From CAZHAX01 sp964530325 (GTDB taxonomy: Bacteria; Chloroflexota; Anaerolineae; B4-G1): DNA of 64,000 nucleotides. Below the pieces are notes generated by a model. It ran no database searches. It was not told the DNA's origin and saw only the letters and a list, made by a program, of their open reading frames with translations. Below, one piece after another: positions 45,288 through 52,713 of the stretch; position 1 is the stretch's first letter; each line of letters begins with the position of its first letter. A program made the position numbers and the translations under genes. The stretch covers positions 62,001 to 126,000 of the forward strand of contig CAZHAX010000002.1 of NCBI GenBank assembly GCA_964530325.1, given 5' to 3'.

Positions 45288-45782
45288 TTAGTCGTCCGTC
45301 TCGACCAGCTCGGCGGCGGGCGACCGGACCTCGCTGGCGGCCGAGCGCAGGCGCTCGCCGAGGGTGTGCAACCTTCCGGCGACGCTGCCGTCCAGCACCT
45401 GGTCTCTGACCCGGACGACGATCCCGCCCAATAGCGAGGGATCAACCTCCATGCGCAGGACGAACTCCTGGCCAAAGCGCTCGCGAAGCTGCTTCTTCAG
45501 CAGGCTGCGCTGCTCGTCGGAGAGAGCTGTGGCGCTGCGCACCAGGGCCAGCGTACCGGAGGCCTGCGCCTGCTGGCGGGACAGCCGCTCGAACCCAACA
45601 GCCGAGTAGGCGGTAGCCATCAACGAAAGGGCAGTCGCCGGATCAGATTCTCCCAGCTCGTCGGCCAGCGAAGACATGGTCTGCGCCTGCTCCGCCGAGA
45701 TCAGATCCTCGTCCTGGAGCCGATCACTGATTGCTTTGAGGCCGGTCTTCCAGGCGTCGGTCGAACTGCGCTTCTTGGTCAT
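45288..45782 (-). CDS. atpH: ATP synthase delta subunit
   Basis: This 164-residue protein belongs to the OSCP/delta family. The C-terminal signature FGQEFVLRMEVDPSLLGGIVVRVRDQVLDGSVAGRLHTLGERL is clear, while the N-terminal ~100 residues are divergent and helical (ALSDEQRSLLKKQLRERFG is recognisable). Delta ties F1 to the peripheral stalk. It overlaps atpF by 4 bases (ATGA) and is last in the Fo cluster rather than next to atpA. Confidence 0.88.
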   Translation of the reverse strand: MTKKRSSTDAWKTGLKAISDRLQDEDLISAEQAQTMSSLADELGESDPATALSLMATAYSAVGFERLSRQQAQASGTLALVRSATALSDEQRSLLKKQLRERFGQEFVLRMEVDPSLLGGIVVRVRDQVLDGSVAGRLHTLGERLRSAASEVRSPAAELVETDD

Positions 45783-46294
45783 TGAATCGAGTCCGCCGTC
45801 CCCACTTCATTGAGGAACTTGTCGATCAGCTTGCGCTGCATCTTCTCGTCCAGGCTCTCCTCTATGACCTTGCGCGTCGCCGCGAGAACAAGGCTGACCA
45901 CCTGGTCGTGCATGTCGGCCAGGGCCTGCTCGCGCTCGGTCTGGAAGGCCTCTTTCTCCTGGGCCAGGACACGCTGCGACTCCTCGCGGGCTTCCGCCTG
46001 AGCCTGCTTCTTCGCCTCAGCCTTGATCTTGTCTGCTTCCTCTTTGGCCTGAGCCAGGATCGTCTCCCGCTCGCGCTCTGCGGCCTCGATGCGCTCGGCG
46101 TATACCGCTTCTGCCTGGGCAGCCCGCGCCTGGGCGCGCTCCGCATCCTGCAGGCCCTGCTCTATCTTCGCCCTGCGCTCCGCCAGCATTCCCCCGACAC
46201 GCCTGAACAGGAGGAAGTAGAGCCCGAGTGCCAGAATCGTGATGTTGACTACCTGGGAGAGGAGGACGCCTGGGTCGATACCAATAGCTTCCAA
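45779..46294 (-). CDS. atpF: ATP synthase Fo b subunit
   Basis: The 171-residue b subunit has one N-terminal transmembrane segment (LLSQVVNITILALGLYFLLF) followed by a long charged helix rich in Ala, Glu, Gln and Lys (AERRAKIEQGLQDAERAQARAAQAEAV) that forms the peripheral stalk. I chose TTG at 46294, because GAAAGGAG lies 7-8 bases before it and upstream in-frame codons overlap the atpE gene. Only one b-type gene is present, so the stalk should be a homodimer. Confidence 0.92.
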   Translation of the reverse strand: MEAIGIDPGVLLSQVVNITILALGLYFLLFRRVGGMLAERRAKIEQGLQDAERAQARAAQAEAVYAERIEAAERERETILAQAKEEADKIKAEAKKQAQAEAREESQRVLAQEKEAFQTEREQALADMHDQVVSLVLAATRKVIEESLDEKMQRKLIDKFLNEVGTADSIQ

Positions 46295-46307
46295 GGTCCG
46301 TCTCCTT

Positions 46308-46550
46308 TCACTCGGCCAGCGGCACGAACTTGACCGCCAGGGCGACGACGAGCGCATAGATGGCGATGGCCTCGGTGAAGGCGATGGCCAGAATCAGGTT
46401 CGTGCTGATCGAAGGTCCGGCCTCCGGATTACGCCCCAGCGCCTCCATGGCCGCGCTCACGAAGCGGCCGATGCTTAAGGCCGGGACAAGAGCACCGAAG
46501 ACGATGGTCAGCCCAGCGATCAGATTCGGGTTGGTCAGTGCTTCCTGCAT
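46308..46550 (-). CDS. atpE: ATP synthase Fo c subunit
   Basis: The start ATG at 46550 gives an 80-residue hairpin of two transmembrane helices with the loop RNPEA (residues 40-44) and the ion-binding Glu60 in helix 2 (AFTEAIAIYALVVA). The Gln of the sodium-type c subunit in helix 1 is absent (PALSIGRF), so proton use is likely. The helix-1 glycine ladder normally seen as GxGxGxG is eroded (FGALVPALSIG), which could alter ring packing. Confidence 0.93.
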   Translation of the reverse strand: MQEALTNPNLIAGLTIVFGALVPALSIGRFVSAAMEALGRNPEAGPSISTNLILAIAFTEAIAIYALVVALAVKFVPLAE

Positions 46551-46599
46551 TCCTCTGCTCCTTTCAGTCCACTGGTTCGGGGTCAGGCGGCGTGTGCCC

Positions 46600-47571
46600 T
46601 CAGTGCTCGTCGCCGTGGTGGGCAATCGCTGCCATCGAGAACGATACAGTAAGCGTGGCGAATATGAACGCCTGAATGAAGCCTACAAAGAGCTCCAGTC
46701 CCATGAACGGGAGCGAGGCGACGAAGGGCATCAAGAAGGCGATGACGAACAGCAGCACCTCGCCGGCGAAAATGTTGCCGAAGAGACGGAAGGAGAACGA
46801 AACGATCTTGATCAGCTCGGCGAAGAACTCGAGGGCGCCGGGGAAGAGGTTGAGCAGCCTGGTCACGAGCTCCATGGCGCCCGGCCTCTTCTGGCCGGCC
46901 GGCGGCCTGAAGAACTGGATCAGGGGGACGATGGGGAAGTAACGATCGATGAAGCGCCAGCCGACCGCCCGGAAGCCGAAGACCTGCGTCCAGACAACGG
47001 AGACTACTGCCAGGGCCATGGTCGTGTTCAGGCCTGTGTTGGCGGAACGGAGGAGATGGGCGTGCTCGACGTGCTCGCCGTGCCCCACCTCGATCCAGAT
47101 GCTGCCGTAGCCGGGCAGTAGGCCCATCCAGTTGGAGACCGTTATGAACAGGAAGAGTGTGCCCACGACGGGCACGAGCTTGCTCGCGTGATGCCCTGCG
47201 GACGATTCGACGAAGTTCTGCAGCATCTCCACGATCATCTCCACCACGTTCTGGAGGCCGCTGGGGATCAGCTTCATCTTCCTAGTCGCCAGGAAGGAGA
47301 CGACGAGCAGGACGATCATCGTCAGCCAGGTGGCGAGCATCGTGTTGGTGACAGGGACGGGGCCGACGTAGAAGAGCTTCTCCGCCGCCAGTGCCACGTG
47401 GGGCAGGTCAACCTTGAGCGCATCGGATATCATGGGGATAACGATGTTCGCCGCCATAGCCAGGACGGCCAGGACGATGACCACCATACATCCCGGATTG
47501 CCCTTCTTCTTCGCCTCGGCCTCGGCGGGCTCTTCTGCGCTTTCGGTCGGCGCCACGTTCTCTTCGCTCAC
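46600..47571 (-). CDS. atpB: ATP synthase Fo a subunit
   Basis: The 323-residue a subunit has a ~28-residue charged cytoplasmic N-terminus (EESAEEPAEAEAKKK) and five to six transmembrane helices. The essential Arg is Arg262 in SFSFRLFGNIFAGE; FVGFIQAFIFATLTVSFSMAAI is the last helix. A His-rich loop (VGHGEHVEHAH) lies near residue 165, unusual but without clear meaning. It overlaps the upstream AtpI-like gene by 4 bases (ATGA). Confidence 0.95.
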   Translation of the reverse strand: MSEENVAPTESAEEPAEAEAKKKGNPGCMVVIVLAVLAMAANIVIPMISDALKVDLPHVALAAEKLFYVGPVPVTNTMLATWLTMIVLLVVSFLATRKMKLIPSGLQNVVEMIVEMLQNFVESSAGHHASKLVPVVGTLFLFITVSNWMGLLPGYGSIWIEVGHGEHVEHAHLLRSANTGLNTTMALAVVSVVWTQVFGFRAVGWRFIDRYFPIVPLIQFFRPPAGQKRPGAMELVTRLLNLFPGALEFFAELIKIVSFSFRLFGNIFAGEVLLFVIAFLMPFVASLPFMGLELFVGFIQAFIFATLTVSFSMAAIAHHGDEH

Positions 47572-48083
47572 TCAGATTCCTCCGCACTGCCATTGGCGGG
47601 CGGCCGGACCGCCTGGACCTCCTTCACCAGCGCCGATCCCAGGCGGTAGGCGCCAGCCGTACCCGCAACCAGGCCCAGCGCCGCCAGGAGCAGCGTGCCC
47701 CAAGGGCTGGAGCCCAGCCAGCTATCGATCAACGTTCCGACGAAGAAGCTGACCAGTACCGGGGCTGAAAGCACCAATCCGAGGCGTGTGGCCAGCCAAA
47801 GAGACTTGCCAACGCCGGGACCGGCTCCGGCAGTCGGCACGCCGGCCTGCTCTGCCGCGATCCGCCGGATCAATGTGGCGGCGACTTGGTAGGTGCTGTA
47901 CGCCGCCAGGAACACTCCGGCGAGAGATAACACGAACGTGGCCCAGGGGGCTGTGTTCCACCGAGAGTCGATCCACATCCCCAGTGCCAGGCAGACGCCG
48001 ATCGAGACTACGACGGTGAGACCGACCTGCACGGCGAGGCCAAGAGACTCGGCGGCGCCCTTGAAACTGATGCCACGACTCAT
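47568..48083 (-). CDS. AtpI/AtpZ-like protein with two tandem copies of the ATPase gene-1 domain
   Basis: The 171-residue membrane protein lies directly before atpB, the position of atpI/atpZ. Two similar ~55-residue two-helix units are visible: LAVQVGLTVVVSIGVCLALGMWIDS..TYQVA and LATRLGLVLSAPVLVSFFVGTLIDS..AYRL. Each matches the small ATPase gene-1 (AtpZ-type) domain, so this is probably a duplicated and fused AtpZ. Such proteins aid assembly of the c-ring or magnesium uptake. The ATG at 48083, 7 bases after nuoN, is preferred over a TTG at 48128 inside nuoN. Confidence 0.72.
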   Translation of the reverse strand: MSRGISFKGAAESLGLAVQVGLTVVVSIGVCLALGMWIDSRWNTAPWATFVLSLAGVFLAAYSTYQVAATLIRRIAAEQAGVPTAGAGPGVGKSLWLATRLGLVLSAPVLVSFFVGTLIDSWLGSSPWGTLLLAALGLVAGTAGAYRLGSALVKEVQAVRPPANGSAEESE

Positions 48084-48090
48084 GCTTCGC

Positions 48091-49542
48091 TCACGAGCCG
48101 GGGATGATAGCCCCGGCAGCCTGCTCAATCAAGGGCAGGAGCAGCATGGGAACGATGCCCAGCAGCACCACCCCTACCACGGACACGAGCACCGTAGCGC
48201 GGACCGGCCGGGCCACGGCCACGTCTTCATCGCGCTGCGGGTCCAGCAGGTACATCTGGCGGACGACCTGCAGGTAGTAGTAGAGCGATATGACGCTGTT
48301 GACGACGGCGATGACCACCAACCCGATCAGCCCCCGGTCTACTGCGGAGAGGAACAGACCCACCTTGCCGACGAAGCCTGCCAGTGGCGGGATGCCGGCC
48401 AGCGAGAGAAGGAAGAGCAGCATTGCCAGCGCCAGTCCCGGCGAGCGCTGGGCTAGGCCGGCGTAGTCTCCGATATCCTCACCGGACTGGCCGCGCGACA
48501 TGGCCACGACGACGGCGAACGCGCCCAGATTGGCGAACAGGTAGGCTCCGAGGTAGAAGAGGAGGGGGACCAGGCCGCCTGTGGAGAGGGAGGCTACGCC
48601 GATCATCAGGTAGCCCGCCTGCGCGATGCTGGAGTAAGCGAGCAGCCGCTTGATGTTCCGCTGCCAGATCGCGGTCAGGTTTCCTACGGTCATCGTCACC
48701 GCGGACAGGGCGAACAGCAGGGCTACCCAATTTGTCTGCACCTCGCCGGGGAAGGCGAAATAGAGGAAGCGGGCCAGGACGCTGAAGCCGGCCACCTTCG
48801 GCCCCAGCGAGAGGAAGGCGGTAACCGGGGTAGAGGCTCCCTCGTAGGCGTCGGGCGCCCACTGGTGGAAGGGCACAGCGGCGATCTTGAAGCCCAGGCC
48901 GGCCATGACCAGTACCAGCACAGCCAGGATCATTCCATTGCCGACGGAGCCGCCGGCCAGCCCGGCAGCTACCCCGTCCAGGCTGGTGGAGCCGGTGAGC
49001 CCGTAGAGCAGAGACAGGCCGTAGAGCATCACCGCCGAGAGCGTGGCGCCGTAGAGGAAGTACTTGATGGCCGCCTCGCTGGAGCGCTTGCTCTCGCGCA
49101 CGTAGCCGGTGAGCACGTAGGAGGCGATGCTCAGAAAATCGAGGCCCAGAAAGACGAGGACGATGTCACTGGCGCCGGTAAGGATACTGATAGCCAGTGT
49201 GGCGAAGAGCAGGAGGGAGTAGAACTCACCCCGGCGGCTGGCCCTCTCCTTCATGAAAGGACCCGAGAAGAGGACGACGATGGCCACGGCGACCAGGGCC
49301 AGCATCTTGGCCACCAGCGACAGCCCGTCGACGGCCAGCACGCCCAGGACCACGTCGGGCTCCCGTCCCAGCAGGCTGACGGAGGCCACCAGCGCGGCGG
49401 CCAGGCCGGCCAACGCGGCGTACGGTGCCCAGCCGCTGTCCGATTCGCGCGGCCGGAGGGCGTCGACCAGCATGATCACTAGGCCGGCGACGAGCAGGAC
49501 CAGTTCCGGTGAGAGTTGCCAGGCGGTCAGTGCCAAATCCAC
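48091..49542 (-). CDS. nuoN: NADH-quinone oxidoreductase subunit N
   Basis: This 483-residue antiporter-like subunit of the complex I membrane arm has about 14 transmembrane helices. LGFKIAAVPFHQWAPDAYEGASTPVTAFLS holds the TM7 Lys, and IAQAGYLMIGVA is typical. The TM5 carboxylate lies in VFLGLDFLSIASYVL as Asp where many NuoN proteins have Glu. It is the last nuo gene, 46 bases after the second nuoM and 7 bases before the AtpI-like gene. Confidence 0.95.
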   Translation of the reverse strand: MDLALTAWQLSPELVLLVAGLVIMLVDALRPRESDSGWAPYAALAGLAAALVASVSLLGREPDVVLGVLAVDGLSLVAKMLALVAVAIVVLFSGPFMKERASRRGEFYSLLLFATLAISILTGASDIVLVFLGLDFLSIASYVLTGYVRESKRSSEAAIKYFLYGATLSAVMLYGLSLLYGLTGSTSLDGVAAGLAGGSVGNGMILAVLVLVMAGLGFKIAAVPFHQWAPDAYEGASTPVTAFLSLGPKVAGFSVLARFLYFAFPGEVQTNWVALLFALSAVTMTVGNLTAIWQRNIKRLLAYSSIAQAGYLMIGVASLSTGGLVPLLFYLGAYLFANLGAFAVVVAMSRGQSGEDIGDYAGLAQRSPGLALAMLLFLLSLAGIPPLAGFVGKVGLFLSAVDRGLIGLVVIAVVNSVISLYYYLQVVRQMYLLDPQRDEDVAVARPVRATVLVSVVGVVLLGIVPMLLLPLIEQAAGAIIPGS

Positions 49543-49588
49543 TCTTGTTTCTCCAATTGTCGAGAGCCCTGATAGCCGCGACCAGACG

Positions 49589-51076
49589 TCACTGGATTGC
49601 GGCCAGGAACTCGCTCACTCCCGTATGGATGATCTGTAGAATGTACCCGGGTGCGATGCCGAATCCCACGATGAAGATGCACATGAAGGCGAGCGCGAAC
49701 TTCTCCGCCGCAGAGATGGGCGGTAGGCCGCGGAACTCCTCCTTCAACGGGCCGAAGAAGACCATGTAGGTGAATCTCAAGATGTAGGCTGCAGTGACAA
49801 CCACGCCAATCAGCGACAGGATGGCTACGAGCGGGAAGGCCTTGTAGGTGCCCATGAGCACCTGGAACTCGGCCACGAAGCCGCTCAAGCCCGGCATGCC
49901 CATCGACGAAAGGCCGGCGATGATGAACGCGGCGGCGACGAGCGGCAGCTTGCGGGCCAGGCCGCCCAGCTCGGGGAGCTGGCGCGTGTGCGTGCGGCGG
50001 TAGATCAGTCCCACGACGGCGAAGAAGATCCCCGTCATCACGCCGTGGGAGAACATCTGCATCACGGCCCCGGATAGGCCGAGCTGAGCACCCTCGGGGC
50101 TTGAGCCCAGGGCGCAAATCGTGGCCACGCCCATGGTCACGTATCCCATGTGGCTGACGCTCGAGTAGCCGATGACGTACTTGAAGTCGCGCTGGGCGAA
50201 GGCGACGGTGGCCCCATAGACGACGTTGATCACCGTGAGAATGACTATCCAAGGGAGCCACACCTGCGCTGCATCCGGCAGCAGGAGCACACCAACGCGC
50301 AGCGCGGAGTAGGCCCCCATCTTCATCAACACGCCGGCGTGCAGCATGCTGACTGCAGTGGGCGCGGCGACGTGGCCGTCCGGCGACCAGGTGTGGAAGG
50401 GCCACAGGCCGCCCAGAACGTCGAAGCCGACGAAGATGGGCAGGAAAAGCAGGGTCTGCAGGCCAGGCTCGAAGCCGGCCTCCGCCAGCTTGAGAAGGTC
50501 GAATGTGCCCAGCCCGGCGTCGACGTAGGCGACGATCACGCCGGCCAGGGCGATCGAGCTTCCGATCAGCAGGTAGAGCGTCAGCTTCATCGCCGCGTAC
50601 TCTTTGCGCGTCGTGCCCCAGATGCCGATCAGCAGATACATCGGCAGCACGGCCAGCTCGTAGAATACGAACAGCAAGAAGAGGTCGAGCGCGACGAACG
50701 TGCCGAACACGCCGGTGACCAGCAGAAGAAGCAGGGCGAAGAACTCCCGCGGCCTCTGCTCCCGCACCCAGGATACGAGCACCCCGGCGAAGATGATCAC
50801 GCCGGTCAGCAGCACCAGCGGCAGGCTGATTCCATCGACGCCCACGTGGTAGGAGGTGCCGATGGCCGGGATCCAGGCGAACTGCTCCTCGAACTGAATG
50901 CCGCCCGCGGCCGTATCGTAGGTGAAGAAGGCATAGATCGAGCCCAGGCAGGAGATGGCGGAGGCGATGGCAGCGACCAGTTTGATGTCGTTGTGGCGGT
51001 GCTTGGGAAGCGCCATGATGATCAGCGCCCCAACCGCGGGGGAGAAGACTATGATGCTCAGCAGAGGGAGTTCCAT
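49589..51076 (-). CDS. nuoM: NADH-quinone oxidoreductase subunit M, second copy, lacking the TM7 lysine
   Basis: The 495-residue protein is an NuoM/Mrp-type antiporter-like subunit with TM5 Glu140 (LFVFYELAVLPMYLLIGIWG), TM8 Lys252 (LHAGVLMKMGAY) and MGMPGLSGFVAEF. In TM7, where AFAxKxPxxPxHTWLPDAH is usual, it reads FDVLGGLWPFHTWSPDGH: the pumping Lys is Leu221, with Asp219 two positions earlier. The other NuoM here keeps the Lys (Lys223). This copy may carry an altered or inactive proton channel while extending the membrane arm. Confidence 0.92.
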   Translation of the reverse strand: MELPLLSIIVFSPAVGALIIMALPKHRHNDIKLVAAIASAISCLGSIYAFFTYDTAAGGIQFEEQFAWIPAIGTSYHVGVDGISLPLVLLTGVIIFAGVLVSWVREQRPREFFALLLLLVTGVFGTFVALDLFLLFVFYELAVLPMYLLIGIWGTTRKEYAAMKLTLYLLIGSSIALAGVIVAYVDAGLGTFDLLKLAEAGFEPGLQTLLFLPIFVGFDVLGGLWPFHTWSPDGHVAAPTAVSMLHAGVLMKMGAYSALRVGVLLLPDAAQVWLPWIVILTVINVVYGATVAFAQRDFKYVIGYSSVSHMGYVTMGVATICALGSSPEGAQLGLSGAVMQMFSHGVMTGIFFAVVGLIYRRTHTRQLPELGGLARKLPLVAAAFIIAGLSSMGMPGLSGFVAEFQVLMGTYKAFPLVAILSLIGVVVTAAYILRFTYMVFFGPLKEEFRGLPPISAAEKFALAFMCIFIVGFGIAPGYILQIIHTGVSEFLAAIQ

Positions 51077-51116
51077 TTGCAGAAAGACTCCTTACAAAGC
51101 CGTCGCTTTGGCTGTG

Positions 51117-52646
51117 CTAGTGCAGGATCTGCGCCAGGTTCTCGACCAGCGAGTGCATGAATCCGTTGATCGGCGCCAGTATGGGCATGGGATAGATGCC
51201 GAAGATGACCATCGTGACTACCAGTGGCCAGAGCGTTGCCTTCTCCCAGGAAGTCATGTCGGGCAGGCTGGCCCAACGTTCCTTCGGCTGGCCCAGGAAC
51301 ATATGCTGCACGATCTTCCACAGGATGTAGCCTGCGGTGAAGACGATGCCCAGACCGCCGATGATCGCGTAGAGCGGGATGGTGCCGAAGGCGCCCCGGA
51401 AGACGAACAGCTCGCTCCAGAAGCCGATCAAACCCGGCAGGCCGAGCGAGGCCAGGCAGGTGACGAGCATCATGCCGTAGTAGTAGGGAATCTGGACCCC
51501 CAGGCCTCCGAAGTCCCTCAGCTCCCTGGTGTGGGCCCGGTCGTAGATCATACCCACCAGGAAGAACAGGCCTCCCGTAGTGACGCCGTGTGTGAACATC
51601 TGCATCGCCGCGCCGTTCAGCCCCAGGTTGGCGCTCTCTAGGTAGTCACCGCCGAGGTAGATACCGGCCGCCCCCGCGCACAGGCCGAGGAGCACGTAGC
51701 CCATGTGGCTGACCGAGGAGTAGGCGATGAGGCGCTTCAAGTCCCACTGGGCCATGCAGACCATTGCTCCGTAGACGATGCTGATCACAGCCAGTATCGG
51801 CAGGATGGGTATGTCCACCACGAAGCGGCCAAATACCTGGGGGAACATCGAGAGCGGCATGCGCACCAGGCCGTAGGCCCCGAGCTTGAGCAGCACGCCG
51901 GCCAGCAGAACGCTGCCGCAGACAGGCGCCTCGGTGTGGGCATCGGGGAGCCAGGTGTGGATGGGGAAGGAAGGCAGCTTGATGGCGAAGGCGATGAAGA
52001 AGCCGAAGAAGGCCAGCGACGCGGCGCCGATGTTGTCCGCCCAGGGTTGAGCCGCCGCAGCTTCAATGATGTTGAAGGTGTCCGTCTTCAGGTAGACGGC
52101 AATGATGGCCAGGAGCATGAGCACGCTGCCGGCGAGCGTGAACAGGAAGAACTTGATCGCCGCATACTCGCGCCGCGGCCCTCCCCAAAGCGCGATCAGG
52201 AGCAGCATCGGTACCAGCCCGATCTCCCAGAAGACGTAGAAGAGCACGAAATCGAGCGACAGAAAGACGCCCATCATGCCCATCTCCAGCAGAAGGAGGC
52301 TGATGAAGTACTCCTTGACCCGCTCCTTGATGGTGAAGTTGGAGTAGAGGCCGGCCAGCAGCGAAAGCACGGAGGTCAGCATGACCATGGGCAGGCTGAG
52401 CCCGTCTATCCCCATTGTGTAGCGGCTGTTCAGCACCGGGATCCACTCGTAGTCCTCCTGGAACTGGATGCCGCCCAGATCCTGGTCGTAGTTGACCCAG
52501 AGCAGGATAGCCAGCAGAACCGGAACGACCGCGAAGGCGATCGACAAACGGCCGATCAGTTCCTCCTGCCCCTTCTTGAACACAAGGATGATCAGGGCTC
52601 CCACCAGCGGGACGAAAGTGATCGCGCTCAGGATTGGAAAATCCAT
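51117..52646 (-). CDS. nuoM: NADH-quinone oxidoreductase subunit M, first copy, canonical
   Basis: The 509-residue NuoM has all expected charged residues: Glu141 in TM5 (FYVFWEIGLVPMLLLI), Lys223 in TM7 (AFAIKLPSFPIHTWLPDAH), Lys254 in TM8 and the Glu of GFWSELFVF in TM12. It belongs to the proton-translocating membrane arm. It lies between nuoL and the second nuoM with short gaps, giving the order L-M-M-N. Confidence 0.94.
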   Translation of the reverse strand: MDFPILSAITFVPLVGALIILVFKKGQEELIGRLSIAFAVVPVLLAILLWVNYDQDLGGIQFQEDYEWIPVLNSRYTMGIDGLSLPMVMLTSVLSLLAGLYSNFTIKERVKEYFISLLLLEMGMMGVFLSLDFVLFYVFWEIGLVPMLLLIALWGGPRREYAAIKFFLFTLAGSVLMLLAIIAVYLKTDTFNIIEAAAAQPWADNIGAASLAFFGFFIAFAIKLPSFPIHTWLPDAHTEAPVCGSVLLAGVLLKLGAYGLVRMPLSMFPQVFGRFVVDIPILPILAVISIVYGAMVCMAQWDLKRLIAYSSVSHMGYVLLGLCAGAAGIYLGGDYLESANLGLNGAAMQMFTHGVTTGGLFFLVGMIYDRAHTRELRDFGGLGVQIPYYYGMMLVTCLASLGLPGLIGFWSELFVFRGAFGTIPLYAIIGGLGIVFTAGYILWKIVQHMFLGQPKERWASLPDMTSWEKATLWPLVVTMVIFGIYPMPILAPINGFMHSLVENLAQILH

Positions 52647-52713
52647 CTACCCAATACCCCCTTAGCAGACAGCTTGAGACTCTCTCCCCGGGCGACCGGG
52701 CGCGGGGCGACGA

